Shown here piece by piece: positions 1 through 6,706 of a stretch of DNA of 15,949 nt. Within the stretch, counting starts at the first letter, position 1. The number at the start of each line of letters is the position of its first letter. Under the pieces are notes generated by a model. It was not told where the DNA came from. It saw only the letters and a program-made list of their open reading frames with translations, and did not search any database. This DNA comes from Atribacteria bacterium SCGC AAA255-N14. GTDB lineage: Bacteria > Atribacterota > JS1 > SB-45 > 34-128. Where the stretch lies: contig ASPC01000043.1 of the NCBI GenBank assembly GCA_000405345.1, positions 1 through 15,949 on the forward strand. Reading direction: 5' to 3'. A program made the translations under genes and the position numbers.

Positions 1-11
1 ACCTCCTTTGT
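1..11 (-). promoter_or_regulatory. Ribosome binding site of a gene starting off the left edge
   Basis: Read on the minus strand, the first eleven bases are ACAAAGGAGGT, a near-perfect complement of the 16S rRNA 3' end. No start codon lies to its left inside the window, so a minus-strand gene most likely begins within about ten bases outside. This would be the next gene downstream of ydcF in the direction of transcription, with its own leader (see the possible -10 box at 100-105). Its identity cannot be seen. Confidence 0.5.
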
Positions 12-99
12 CATCTTTCTCTTTAGCTTAACCAGACACCTTCTAAAATCTTTAAATACTTGTTTTGTTAATTCTATGACATTTTTGATTTGTAAATTT

Positions 100-105
100 A
101 TTATA
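100..105 (-). promoter_or_regulatory. Possible -10 box for the off-window gene
   Basis: The minus strand reads TATAAT here, an exact match to the sigma-70 -10 consensus, about 90 bases upstream of the ribosome binding site at the window edge. No good -35 TTGACA is seen at the right distance, and the surroundings are so AT-rich that a chance match is plausible. This is a weak call. Confidence 0.3.
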
Positions 106-183
106 TCATAAAATTAAAATATAAATAATCGCTTTCGGAAATTACAAACAATAGATTCCTTTCCCACTCTCCTTTCTGTCATT

Positions 184-219
184 GTCATTGCAATGGAGTG
201 AAACGACTGAAGCAATCCC
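184..219. repeat. Palindromic dispersed repeat, GTCATTGC...GCAATCCC type
   Basis: The element begins GTCATTGC and ends GCAATCCC, with ATTGC (187-191) and GCAAT (212-216) as inverted ends and a GGAGTGAAACGACTGAA centre. It resembles the small intergenic repeat of form GTCATTGCGAG...GAAGCAATC that I recall from many unrelated bacterial genomes. The first bases, GTCATT, are duplicated directly upstream (178-183). It is probably a non-autonomous palindromic repeat; no function can be assigned. Confidence 0.55.
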
Positions 220-286
220 TACTAAAAACCAATAACTAAAAACCAATTTTATTCACTGAAAACTGTAAACCGTAAACTGAAAACTA
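220..286. repeat. Heptamer tandem repeats (AACCAAT/AACTAAA, then AACTGAA/AACCGTA)
   Basis: Two adjoining period-7 arrays. Bases 220-250 alternate AACTAAA and AACCAAT. Bases 254-286 read ACTGAAA, ACTGTAA, ACCGTAA, ACTGAAA, ACTAT. All units keep an AC followed by a pyrimidine at the same place in the seven-base frame, while the other positions vary. The two arrays are different sequence families with the same period. Confidence 0.75.
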
Positions 287-310
287 TCTTTCTATCCTGT
301 ATTCTAATTG

Positions 311-342
311 GTCAATTGGTAGATTGGTGGATTGGTCAATTG
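311..342. repeat. Octamer tandem repeat, AT-rich version
   Basis: Four period-8 units: GTCAATTG, GTAGATTG, GTGGATTG, GTCAATTG. Shifted by frame the unit is AGATTGGT. This differs from the AGACCGGT unit of the nearby GC-rich octamer arrays only by two C-to-T changes, so this array looks like a transition-derived relative of the others. Confidence 0.7.
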
Positions 343-363
343 AATTATCTTGTATTTATATCC

Positions 364-400
364 CGACCGGTAGACCGGCAACCGGACGACTGGCAGACTG
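364..400. repeat. Octamer tandem repeat (CGACYGGN)
   Basis: Units read CGACCGGT, AGACCGGC, AACCGGA (one base short), CGACTGGC, AGACTG. The core GACYGG is kept. The linker and heptamer array at 401-437 follow directly. Confidence 0.7.
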
Positions 401-404
401 TTTT

Positions 405-437
405 TGCATCTTGCAACTTGAAACTTGAAACTCGTAC
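405..437. repeat. Heptamer tandem repeat (AACTTGA)
   Basis: Period-7 units TGCATCT, TGCAACT, TGAAACT, TGAAACT, CG follow the octamer array. In another frame the unit is AACTTGA or AACTTGC. The linker with the end of the octamer array (392-408) is repeated exactly at 516-532. Confidence 0.7.
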
Positions 438-486
438 CTGTCTTTTTATCTTACACCTATAACTATCCGCTTCTTTTGTATTTTCT

Positions 487-595
487 CGACTGGACGACTG
501 GCAGACTGGCCGACCGGCAGACTGTTTTTGCAACTTGCAATTTGTCTTTATCCTTTCTTCACTTGCAACTTGAAACTCGCAACTTGAAACTTGTA
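487..595. repeat. Second octamer + heptamer composite array
   Basis: Bases 487-524 carry octamers CGACTGGA, CGACTGGC, AGACTGGC, CGACCGGC, AGACTG. The same short linker as at 401-408 follows, then heptamers around 531-547 and 559-595 (AACTTGC, AACTTGA, AACTCGC, AACTTGA, AACTTGT). The order of elements equals that at 364-437, so the composite looks duplicated and diverged. The array ends four bases before the ydcF stop codon. Confidence 0.7.
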
Positions 596-598
596 TTT

Positions 599-1261
599 CT
601 ATTTCAGCAAAAATTGCTCCCGAAAATAAAAGTTCACCAGCTTCAGATACTCAAAAACCACCCACTCAAAATCTTCCCGATTACTCCACCAGTGATTAAC
701 ATTGGAAGGGTCGTACTTGCTGGGACTACAATAGATATCTATCTCTCTGTCCAAAACACTTAAAGCTTTTTCAAATATCTTCTTTGCTCTCCCGGAATGA
801 TATTTTGAAGTCACCAAAATAATTGATTTTATTTCTTTATTATTTCTCGCATACTCCCTGATAGTCATCGCTTCATCATTGGTACTTCTGGAATTACCAT
901 CAAGAACTATTATATCATCATCCGGAACTCCCAAATCCATTGCAGCCATCTTGCTTAACATAGTATTTCCATAAGCTTCTATTCCTCTATCTATAATGAT
1001 ATCTTTTGCAGTAATGTAACTATTAATCAGAACGATTCTATCAGAATAACCCTCATCGTATAAATCTACTGCTTCAAGGATTCTATCATACACACTTCCC
1101 ATGAGAACCACAATCAAATCACTTTCCTGTAATTCATCCTCAACCACCAGCCATTGACCTAATTTAGGCACAATAAATATGCCTACCAAAATAAAAAAAG
1201 CAAGAAGAATACCGAAAACAAGTAATATCTTCTTGCCTTTTAATTTACTATATCGTTTCAT
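599..1261 (-). CDS. YdcF/DUF218-family membrane-anchored protein
   Basis: A 220-residue protein with a short basic N-terminus, one membrane segment at about residues 11-31, and a DUF218 (YdcF/SanA-like) domain outside it. Family marks seen are the DLIVVLMGS strand (48-56) with the following Y-D-R, the NSRSTNDEA stretch (123-131) and TSKYHSGRA (151-159). The usual GGG after the first strand is reduced to MGS. Members are linked to envelope or polysaccharide biology, but the reaction is not firmly known. I chose the ATG at 1261 because AGAGGA lies nine bases upstream; a TTG at 1288 in the same frame would add nine residues but has no good binding site. The gene sits alone between repeat-filled stretches, about 430 bases after the aminotransferase, so it may be outside the main operon. 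Confidence 0.85.
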   Translation of the reverse strand: MKRYSKLKGKKILLVFGILLAFFILVGIFIVPKLGQWLVVEDELQESDLIVVLMGSVYDRILEAVDLYDEGYSDRIVLINSYITAKDIIIDRGIEAYGNTMLSKMAAMDLGVPDDDIIVLDGNSRSTNDEAMTIREYARNNKEIKSIILVTSKYHSGRAKKIFEKALSVLDREIDIYCSPSKYDPSNVNHWWSNREDFEWVVFEYLKLVNFYFREQFLLK

Positions 1262-1304
1262 TCCCACTTTTCCTCTTATAATTCCCAATCTCTATTTCTG
1301 CCTG

Positions 1305-1330
1305 CCCCGTGAAGCCTTGCTTCACTGGGG
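1305..1330. repeat. Palindromic hairpin element
   Basis: CCCC (1305-1308) and GTGAAGC (1309-1315), a CTT loop, then GCTTCAC (1319-1325), a bulged T and GGGG (1327-1330). The stem is eleven base pairs with one bulge. No T-run follows on the transcribed strand, so it is not a typical terminator for the upstream gene. It looks like a small dispersed palindromic repeat lying in the leader of ydcF. Confidence 0.6.
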
Positions 1331-1394
1331 TTATTCCCATCTTTTCTCTCTATCCTTTTTCTTATATCGTAGGACAGTGTACTCCCAAATGTAG

Positions 1395-1414
1395 GGGTCT
1401 GATTTATCAGACCC
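1395..1414. repeat. Palindromic hairpin element
   Basis: GGGTCTGA (1395-1402), loop TTTA, TCAGACCC (1407-1414): a perfect eight-pair stem. A pyrimidine-rich stretch follows on the plus strand, where there is no gene to end. On the minus strand no T-run follows, so terminator function for the operon is doubtful. It probably belongs to the same class of intergenic palindromes as its neighbour at 1305-1330. Confidence 0.55.
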
Positions 1415-1430
1415 GTCTTTCCTTTTCTCT

Positions 1431-1496
1431 ATAAACTGAAAACCGTAAACTTATTTTCCTCATCTAAAAACCAATAACCAATAACGAAAAACCATT
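1431..1496. repeat. Heptamer tandem repeats, second copies
   Basis: Bases 1431-1453 hold AAACTGA, AAACCGT, AAACTTA, the same family as 254-286. Bases 1464-1496 hold AACCAAT, AACCAAT, AACGAAA, AACCATT, the same family as 220-250. Here the family order is reversed relative to the left copy. Confidence 0.7.
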
Positions 1497-1533
1497 TTTA
1501 TATCTTTCATCTTTCTTTGTATTTTTCATCTTA

Positions 1534-1621
1534 TTTCTTCACTTGCAACTTGAAACCTTCTTTTGCATTTCCCCGACTGGCCGACCGGACGACCGGTAGA
1601 CCGGTAGACCGGTAGACCGGG
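1534..1621. repeat. Heptamer fragment and longest octamer array
   Basis: Bases 1534-1556 are identical to 554-576 (23 bases). Six octamers follow at 1574-1621: CGACTGGC, CGACCGGA, CGACCGGT, AGACCGGT, AGACCGGT, AGACCGGG. The last units are nearly perfect copies, which suggests recent expansion at this end. Confidence 0.75.
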
Positions 1622-1668
1622 TAACTGTTCTTTCTTGAAAATTGTATTTTCTTTTCTTTCCTTTTCTT

Positions 1669-1701
1669 AACTCGATACTACATACCCGATACTATATACT
1701 G
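1669..1701. repeat. Heptamer array running into a stop codon
   Basis: Units AACTCGA, TACTACA, TACCCGA, TACTATA, TACTG. The array covers the stop codon and the last two codons of the aminotransferase gene, so the last residues of that protein are repeat-encoded. Confidence 0.7.
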
Positions 1702-2825
1702 TTTTTCAGCTTCTCCACTACATAATCTATCTGCTCTTCCTTCAAATTACTAAAAAATGGCAAGGCAATTGTCCTTCCCGACACATCCTCTGTAATCGGA
1801 AAATCCCCTTCCTTAAACCCAAACATCTTCTTATAAAAAGGCTGTAAATGAATGGGGGTAAAATAAGGTTTACATTGAACCCCTTCATCATTCAAATACT
1901 TAATTACTTTATTTCTATCTATTCCTCTTTCTAACCTGACAACATAAACAAACCAGCTCATCCTGTTTACATAAGGAGCAATATAAGGAATCTGCACTTC
2001 CTTCACTTCCGCCAACTTCTCTCCATACATCTCAGCAACCTTTGCTCTCTTCTCTAAAATCTCCTCAATCCTCTCCATCTGCGAACAACCCAAGGCAGAA
2101 CTCAGCTCATCCATCCGATAATTATATCCCAATCTCTCATGGTCTAACCATTCTCCACTCTCTCCTCTGCCTTGATTCCGCATACTCCTCGACAGTCTGG
2201 CTAACTCTTCATCATCAGTTACCAGAATTCCACCTTCACCAGTCGTAATTTGCTTATTAGGGTAAAAGGCAAAAATACCCGCTTCACCAAAAGATCCACA
2301 TTTTCTTCCCTTATATTCTGCCCCCAGTGCCTCAGCAGAATCTTCAATCAACTTTAAATTATATTTTCGAGCAATTTCCTCAAATCGATCCCAATCAGCC
2401 GGCTGTCCAAAGGCATCTACCACCAATAAAGCCTTTACTCTTGCTAATTCTTCCTTACTCAAACTCTCTAACTTTGCCTCCACTTTATCAGCATCCAGAT
2501 TCAAAGTCTCTTCCTCAATATCTACAAACAAAGGCTCAGCTTTTTCAAATAAGATACAATTACTGGAGGAAATAAAACTAAAAGGAGTAGTAATAACCAC
2601 ATCTCCTTCTCCAATCCCTAAACCTCTTATGATTAAATGTAACGCACTAGTCCCACTATTTACTGCGACCGCATGTTTTGTCCCGGCAAACTTACTCATC
2701 CTCTTCTCAAATTCCACCACTTTTGGCCCAATACTTAAAAAACTGGTCTTCATCACCTTTATAACAGCTTCAATATCTTTTTCTATAATATCCGGACTGG
2801 ATAAAGGTACTTTCATCTGAATCAT
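1692..2825 (-). CDS. DegT/DnrJ/EryC1/StrS-family sugar aminotransferase
   Basis: A 377-residue, full-length PLP-dependent aminotransferase of fold type I. It would transfer an amino group, usually from glutamate, to a keto-sugar nucleotide. Marks seen are NSGTSALHL (56-64, phosphate binding), EDSAEALGA (161-169, the Asp that contacts the PLP ring) and FYPNKQITTGEGG with the Schiff-base lysine at K191. The C-terminal substrate part is intact. It differs from the aminotransferase at 4947-6062: the lysine lies in PNKQITTGEGG instead of [10 protein letters not shown]. The first type is often seen on 4-keto-6-deoxy sugars, as in PglE or perosamine synthases, but no 4,6-dehydratase is in the window. 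The start has GGAAGG a few bases upstream; an ATG three codons later is also possible. It lies 56 bases after the polyprenyl transferase gene and is more GC-rich than the middle of the window. Confidence 0.9.
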   Translation of the reverse strand: MIQMKVPLSSPDIIEKDIEAVIKVMKTSFLSIGPKVVEFEKRMSKFAGTKHAVAVNSGTSALHLIIRGLGIGEGDVVITTPFSFISSSNCILFEKAEPLFVDIEEETLNLDADKVEAKLESLSKEELARVKALLVVDAFGQPADWDRFEEIARKYNLKLIEDSAEALGAEYKGRKCGSFGEAGIFAFYPNKQITTGEGGILVTDDEELARLSRSMRNQGRGESGEWLDHERLGYNYRMDELSSALGCSQMERIEEILEKRAKVAEMYGEKLAEVKEVQIPYIAPYVNRMSWFVYVVRLERGIDRNKVIKYLNDEGVQCKPYFTPIHLQPFYKKMFGFKEGDFPITEDVSGRTIALPFFSNLKEEQIDYVVEKLKNSI

Positions 2826-2881
2826 AATATTCTTCCTTCCCTACAGCTTTTACTTTTTACTTTTTAAAATATTTCTTAATC

Positions 2882-3898
2882 TCAACTTTCCCTTTTTTCT
2901 AATAACCTAACTTTTCTAATACTAAAAAACAATCCGATTACTAAAGTAATTAAAAACACCCAACCAACATTAACATTTATAGTAAATAATATAGCATTAA
3001 GCCCAAAAATTATACTTACTAAATACATAATTAAAACAGTATTTTTGTGACTAACTCCGCAATTCATTATTCGATTATAGAAATGATTTAAATCACCTGC
3101 CAAAAAAGACTTACCTTCACGAAACCTGTATAAAAAAGTTAAAAAATTATCCAGGATAGGAACCCCTAAAATTAAAATAGGAATAATAAATCGAATTAAA
3201 TTATATGGTTGATCAGTAAGAATAATCATCAAAGTTGCCAAAAGAAAACCAAGCAGCATGCTACCACTATCACCCATAAAAATACTTGCCGGATAAAAAT
3301 TATGCCCCAAAAATCCCAACGAACTTCCTATTAATATCAAAGATATAAAGATACCAAATTCATTTCCTTGCTGCCAAAAAACAACCAAAAAAAATGTTGA
3401 ACAAATAGCAGTTATCCCTGCAGTTAATCCATCCATCCCATCTATCATATCCATTGCACTATAAGCACCTACTACGTATATAACGGTAAAAATAATCGAA
3501 ATCCATAAATTGGGGAATAAATTCATTCTTATGCCATAAAAAAACAAAATAGAAGCTGCAATTGCTTGAATTAGTAATTTATAAGAAGCTTTTATGGTTA
3601 CTATATCATCTATTAGTCCTGTAAAAAAAACAATAGTTCCCCCAATAAAAATTCCTATTATCCTATTGTTGTTAATAAAATATAAATTATTATTAAAATA
3701 ATAAACCAAAATAATTGATATTAAAAATACCACATAAATGGCTAAACCACCTATCCTTGGAATATATTTGCTATGGATCTTTATTTCGTTAGGTTTATCA
3801 ATTGCACCGATATGAGGTGCTAATTTTTTTGCAATTATTGCACACAAGTATGCTACAAACAATGAAGTAAAAAAAATAATAGAATAGTTTATAATCAA
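2882..3898 (-). CDS. Polyprenyl-phosphate sugar-1-phosphate transferase (WecA/TagO/MraY family)
   Basis: A 338-residue, very hydrophobic protein with about ten membrane segments. It would move a HexNAc-1-phosphate from a UDP-sugar onto undecaprenyl phosphate in the cytoplasmic membrane, the first step of lipid-linked glycan assembly. Family marks in order are GLIDD (94-98), DMIDGMDGLTAG (150-161), FMGDSGS (207-213), PILDN (247-251) and the last cytoplasmic loop NHFYNRIMNCGVSHK (271-285). That loop usually reads like H-x-H-H-R; here the first His is kept and a later one is Asn. The Asn before the DGLDG motif in TagO is Ala-Met-Asp here. The start is TTG, supported by AGGAG six bases upstream, and it overlaps the upstream gene's TGA. 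It is the best candidate for the priming enzyme of this cluster. Confidence 0.88.
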   Translation of the reverse strand: MIINYSIIFFTSLFVAYLCAIIAKKLAPHIGAIDKPNEIKIHSKYIPRIGGLAIYVVFLISIILVYYFNNNLYFINNNRIIGIFIGGTIVFFTGLIDDIVTIKASYKLLIQAIAASILFFYGIRMNLFPNLWISIIFTVIYVVGAYSAMDMIDGMDGLTAGITAICSTFFLVVFWQQGNEFGIFISLILIGSSLGFLGHNFYPASIFMGDSGSMLLGFLLATLMIILTDQPYNLIRFIIPILILGVPILDNFLTFLYRFREGKSFLAGDLNHFYNRIMNCGVSHKNTVLIMYLVSIIFGLNAILFTINVNVGWVFLITLVIGLFFSIRKVRLLEKRES

Positions 3899-4950
3899 AT
3901 AAATCTCCTAATCCTCTCCCACAACAGCTTAATTAAACCTCCCATGGAACCAAAACCGTATGAAAAATGTAAAGTGGCAAAAGATGCCATCATAGGTACA
4001 AAATATTTAAAACCTTCTTTAGAAGATAATCCAAGAGAAAAAAATATATTTGATGTTAAATAAGCTATAGACACAAAATAAAATAAATATATAAAAGGTT
4101 TATAAATAAACGATAAAATCAAACTACCGCAAATTGATAATACAAAAAAGAAAGGAACTAAATGTCTTACAGAAAAAGGCGTCTTAGCAAATTTAGTACT
4201 GTAAATAACCCAAAAACCATTTGAAAAATTATTATTTGCTAAAGCTCTTAATGTTGAACGAGCATAATAATAACTTACAATATCCGGTACTAAAAGAATT
4301 TTCCCTTCCGCTTTTTTTAATCTCAAGTTAAATTCTAAATCCTGATTTCTAATTAACTCTTCATTAAATAATCCGATCTTTTTAAATACTTCTTTTCGGT
4401 AACATCCAAAAGGTACAGTATCTACATATTTTGGTTCTTCTGAACCAATTCTAAAATAAGTATTCCCCACGCCAAATGGATGGGATAGAGTTAAAGCAAT
4501 AGATTGAGCTATTATAGTATCGTCCCCTGGCAAAGTAATCCATATTCCACCTACATTATCAACATTATGCTTATCCAAATACTTTACACATTTTGAGATA
4601 TAATCCCTTTCCAAAGTAGAATGTGCACTCATTATCATAATAATATCAGCCTTGGAATAGTTTATACCTAAATTAAAAGCATAAGGAGTAGTTTTTTTTG
4701 GATTTTTTAAGATTTTAATTGATAAAAGTTTTTCCCTGTAATTTTCTACTATTTGTAGCGTTTTATCTTTACTCATTCCATCTACGACAAGAACTTCAAG
4801 ATTATCCATTGGGTAATCTTGTTCAATAACAGAATTAAGACATCTGTCAATATATCTTTCTTCGTTACGACAAGGAACGATAAGAGAAATAGTAAATTTA
4901 TTATGGTCGATTTTATTATTTTTCCTATAAATATTAATCATTTTTTTCAT
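3895..4950 (-). CDS. Family 2 glycosyltransferase, ExoA-like, membrane-anchored
   Basis: A 351-residue protein with an N-terminal GT-A domain and about three C-terminal membrane segments from residue 263 on. SLIVPCRNE (22-30) is the nucleotide-binding start, [10 protein letters not shown] (55-64) is typical, and NQDLEF (202-207) stands where the catalytic E/D-D motif is expected. The metal-binding site, usually D-x-D or D-x-H in the ExoA group, reads S-A-H (108-110) here, so the first acid is lost. It probably adds a sugar to a lipid-linked intermediate on the inner face of the membrane. The start overlaps the WbpE-like gene by ATGA; no Shine-Dalgarno is seen, so translation is likely coupled. 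A second ATG three codons in is possible. The acceptor and donor sugars cannot be deduced. Confidence 0.87.
   Translation of the reverse strand: MKKMINIYRKNNKIDHNKFTISLIVPCRNEERYIDRCLNSVIEQDYPMDNLEVLVVDGMSKDKTLQIVENYREKLLSIKILKNPKKTTPYAFNLGINYSKADIIMIMSAHSTLERDYISKCVKYLDKHNVDNVGGIWITLPGDDTIIAQSIALTLSHPFGVGNTYFRIGSEEPKYVDTVPFGCYRKEVFKKIGLFNEELIRNQDLEFNLRLKKAEGKILLVPDIVSYYYARSTLRALANNNFSNGFWVIYSTKFAKTPFSVRHLVPFFFVLSICGSLILSFIYKPFIYLFYFVSIAYLTSNIFFSLGLSSKEGFKYFVPMMASFATLHFSYGFGSMGGLIKLLWERIRRFI
3904..3909 (-). promoter_or_regulatory. Ribosome binding site fixing a TTG start
   Basis: The minus strand reads AGGAGA, ending six bases before the TTG at 3898-3896. It lies inside the last codons of the glycosyltransferase gene. 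The spacing is ideal, which makes the TTG start believable and indicates translational coupling through the overlapping stop. Confidence 0.7.
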
Positions 4951-6062
4951 ATATTTTTTTTAATAATTTTAATTATCTTAACAATTTCTTCAATTTGTTC
5001 ATCGATTAATTCTGCAAACATTGGTAATGATAAAATCTCTTGACTGGCTTTTTCAGTAATTAGAAAATCTCCTTCTTTATATCCTAAATAACTGTAAGCA
5101 GGTTGTAGATGTAGAGGAATAGGGTAATGAATACCAGTAGCTATACCTTTAGATCTAATTTCTTCTCTTAATTTATCTCGCCTTTCTTTCTCTACCCTTA
5201 TAACGTATAAATGATAAACGTGTTTAGCATAATCAGCTTCATAAGGAGTAGTAATTCCACCAATATTATTTAATAATTCATTATATTTTTTAGCATTTTC
5301 CCTTCGACTTTCATTCCATTTATTTAAATGCCTTAATTTCACTCTTAATATCGCCGCCTGTAAATTATCTAATCTACTACTATAACCCTCTATTTCATGT
5401 TCATATTTTTTAGTTATTCTGCCATGATTCCTGAGCAATTTTATTTTCTCAGTTATTTCTTCACTATTAGTTACTACCATCCCAGCATCACCATAAGCAC
5501 CTAAATTTTTCCCGGGATAAAAACTAAAACACCCTACATCTCCAATTGAGCCAACTTTTTCCCCTTTATATTTTGCACCATGAGCCTGAGCAGCATCTTC
5601 AATTACTTTTAAATTATATTTTTTGGCCAATCCCATAATAGGGTCCATATCAGCAGGCTGACCATATAAATGAACTGGAATAATGGCCTTAGTTCTCTCA
5701 GTAATCTTTTCTTCTATCTTAGATACATCTATAGTATATGTTTTTGGATCAATATCCACAAAGACAGTTTTCCCTCCCACGTTGCTAATTGCTTCAGTAG
5801 TAGAAATAAAGGTATGGGGAACAGTAATTACTTCATCACCTTCACCAATTCCACAAGCCCTTAAGGCCAAAATTAAAGCATCAGAACCATTAGCTACTCC
5901 CATAGCATATTTGACATCACAAAATCGGGCAAACTCTACTTCAAATTTCTTTAATTCTTCACCCATAATAAAACTAGTATTATTAAGTACGCTTTGTATT
6001 GCTTCATCGATTTCCTCTTTAATTGAATCATATTGAGCTTTTAAATCAACAAACGGAATCAT
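4947..6062 (-). CDS. wbpE: WbpE-like aminotransferase of the 3-amino uronic acid pathway
   Basis: A 371-residue DegT/DnrJ/EryC1-family PLP enzyme. In the Wbp/Wlb pathway WbpE aminates the 3-keto group of UDP-GlcNAc-3-keto-uronate with glutamate as donor. Marks seen are [11 protein letters not shown] (57-67), EDAAQAHGA (155-163) and [12 protein letters not shown] with the Schiff-base lysine at K185. Context supports the role: the gene overlaps the acyltransferase by TAATG and follows the Gfo/Idh dehydrogenase, the usual trio for this pathway. Its ribosome binding site GAGGAGG (6070-6076) is encoded by the acidic tail of the acyltransferase gene, so the two proteins are probably made in step. 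The exact sugar cannot be fixed from sequence. Confidence 0.9.
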   Translation of the reverse strand: MIPFVDLKAQYDSIKEEIDEAIQSVLNNTSFIMGEELKKFEVEFARFCDVKYAMGVANGSDALILALRACGIGEGDEVITVPHTFISTTEAISNVGGKTVFVDIDPKTYTIDVSKIEEKITERTKAIIPVHLYGQPADMDPIMGLAKKYNLKVIEDAAQAHGAKYKGEKVGSIGDVGCFSFYPGKNLGAYGDAGMVVTNSEEITEKIKLLRNHGRITKKYEHEIEGYSSRLDNLQAAILRVKLRHLNKWNESRRENAKKYNELLNNIGGITTPYEADYAKHVYHLYVIRVEKERRDKLREEIRSKGIATGIHYPIPLHLQPAYSYLGYKEGDFLITEKASQEILSLPMFAELIDEQIEEIVKIIKIIKKNI

Positions 6063-6706
6063 TATTCTTCCTCCTCTACTTCGTATGGTTTATCTATTAA
6101 ACTATAAGGGCAAGTCAAATCTCTGATATGTTTTATTTTTTTTGCCGTAACCCCAGCGTATACATAATTATTATCTAAAAGATTTTTCGTCACTAAACTT
6201 CCTGCTCCTACAAGACAATTATTCCCTATAGTTATATCAGGAAGTATGGTTACATTTGCTCCTATTTTGGTATTTTCTCCTACTGTTGCCCCTTTGACGC
6301 ATTCTTTAGCTTTTTTACACAAAGGATGTAAAACATTAGTTACCGTTACACACGGCCCTATCCAACAACCTTTCTTTAAATAACTATATTCGGGGATAAA
6401 AACATTAGAGTGTATTCTTACCTTATCTTCAATTTTTATATGATGCTCTACTACCGAATGAGTGCCTATGCTTACATTATTACCAATTTCATTAAATTCT
6501 CTAATATTAACTCCGTGTCCTGTTTGAAAATTATCTCCTATCTTATTTCCGGCATAGATAACAGTATGTGATCTTATAATACAATTATCTCCAATAATCG
6601 TCTTTATTTCCCCTTCATTATATCCCTTTGGCGGCTCTCCTATTATTATAAACTCGCCAATTTTTGCATTTTTACCGATAGTTACATTTTTATATATTTT
6701 TTTCAT
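6062..6706 (-). CDS. wbpD: WbpD-like hexapeptide-repeat N-acyltransferase
   Basis: A 214-residue left-handed beta-helix protein. Hexapeptide turns run from residue 8 to about 170, such as [16 protein letters not shown] at the start and [16 protein letters not shown] (139-154) and [17 protein letters not shown] (157-173) near the end. In the pathway it would acetylate the new 3-amino group of the UDP-amino-uronate using acetyl-CoA. It is longer at the N-terminus than the compact WbpD I know, with a section at 40-110 that recalls LpxA-like acyltransferases (THSVVEHH, 82-89). An inserted loop [10 protein letters not shown] (127-136) carries two cysteines and a histidine and may bind metal. The start overlaps the dehydrogenase gene by 17 bases; the binding site (TAGGT) is weak. 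The acyl group is inferred from context. Confidence 0.85.
   Translation of the reverse strand: MKKIYKNVTIGKNAKIGEFIIIGEPPKGYNEGEIKTIIGDNCIIRSHTVIYAGNKIGDNFQTGHGVNIREFNEIGNNVSIGTHSVVEHHIKIEDKVRIHSNVFIPEYSYLKKGCWIGPCVTVTNVLHPLCKKAKECVKGATVGENTKIGANVTILPDITIGNNCLVGAGSLVTKNLLDNNYVYAGVTAKKIKHIRDLTCPYSLIDKPYEVEEEE

Larger units (their letters stand above)
1..598. other. Non-coding, repeat-filled region left of ydcF
   Basis: No believable gene is seen here on either strand; the reading frames that cross it are made of tandem repeats and have no ribosome binding sites. From left to right it holds a leader-like AT-rich stretch (12-165), a palindromic element (184-219), heptamer repeats (220-286), octamer repeats (311-342), then twice the order octamer array, linker, heptamer array (364-437 and 487-595). 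The last array ends four bases before the ydcF stop codon. Confidence 0.8.
1262..1691. other. Non-coding repeat-filled spacer between ydcF and the aminotransferase gene
   Basis: About 430 bases without a believable gene. It contains the ydcF ribosome binding site (1271-1276), two hairpin-forming palindromes (1305-1330, 1395-1414), heptamer arrays (1431-1453, 1464-1496, 1669-1701), a copy of the AACTTGC/AACTTGA sequence (1534-1556) and the longest octamer array (1574-1621). I found no clear promoter for ydcF. Confidence 0.75.

Noticed and set aside
345..533. Minus-strand reading frame of 62 codons left of ydcF
   Set aside because: It is made of the 7- and 8-base repeats, has no ribosome binding site and no protein-like composition.
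425..763. Plus-strand reading frame of 112 codons
   Set aside because: Half repeats, half the reverse of ydcF; no ribosome binding site and no recognisable domain.
1395..1414. Rho-independent terminator of the operon
   Set aside because: The stem is good, but no T-run follows on the minus strand, where all genes are. The pyrimidine tract lies on the wrong side.
220..1701. CRISPR array
   Set aside because: The repeats are 7 or 8 bases in direct tandem without unique spacers, and no cas genes are present.
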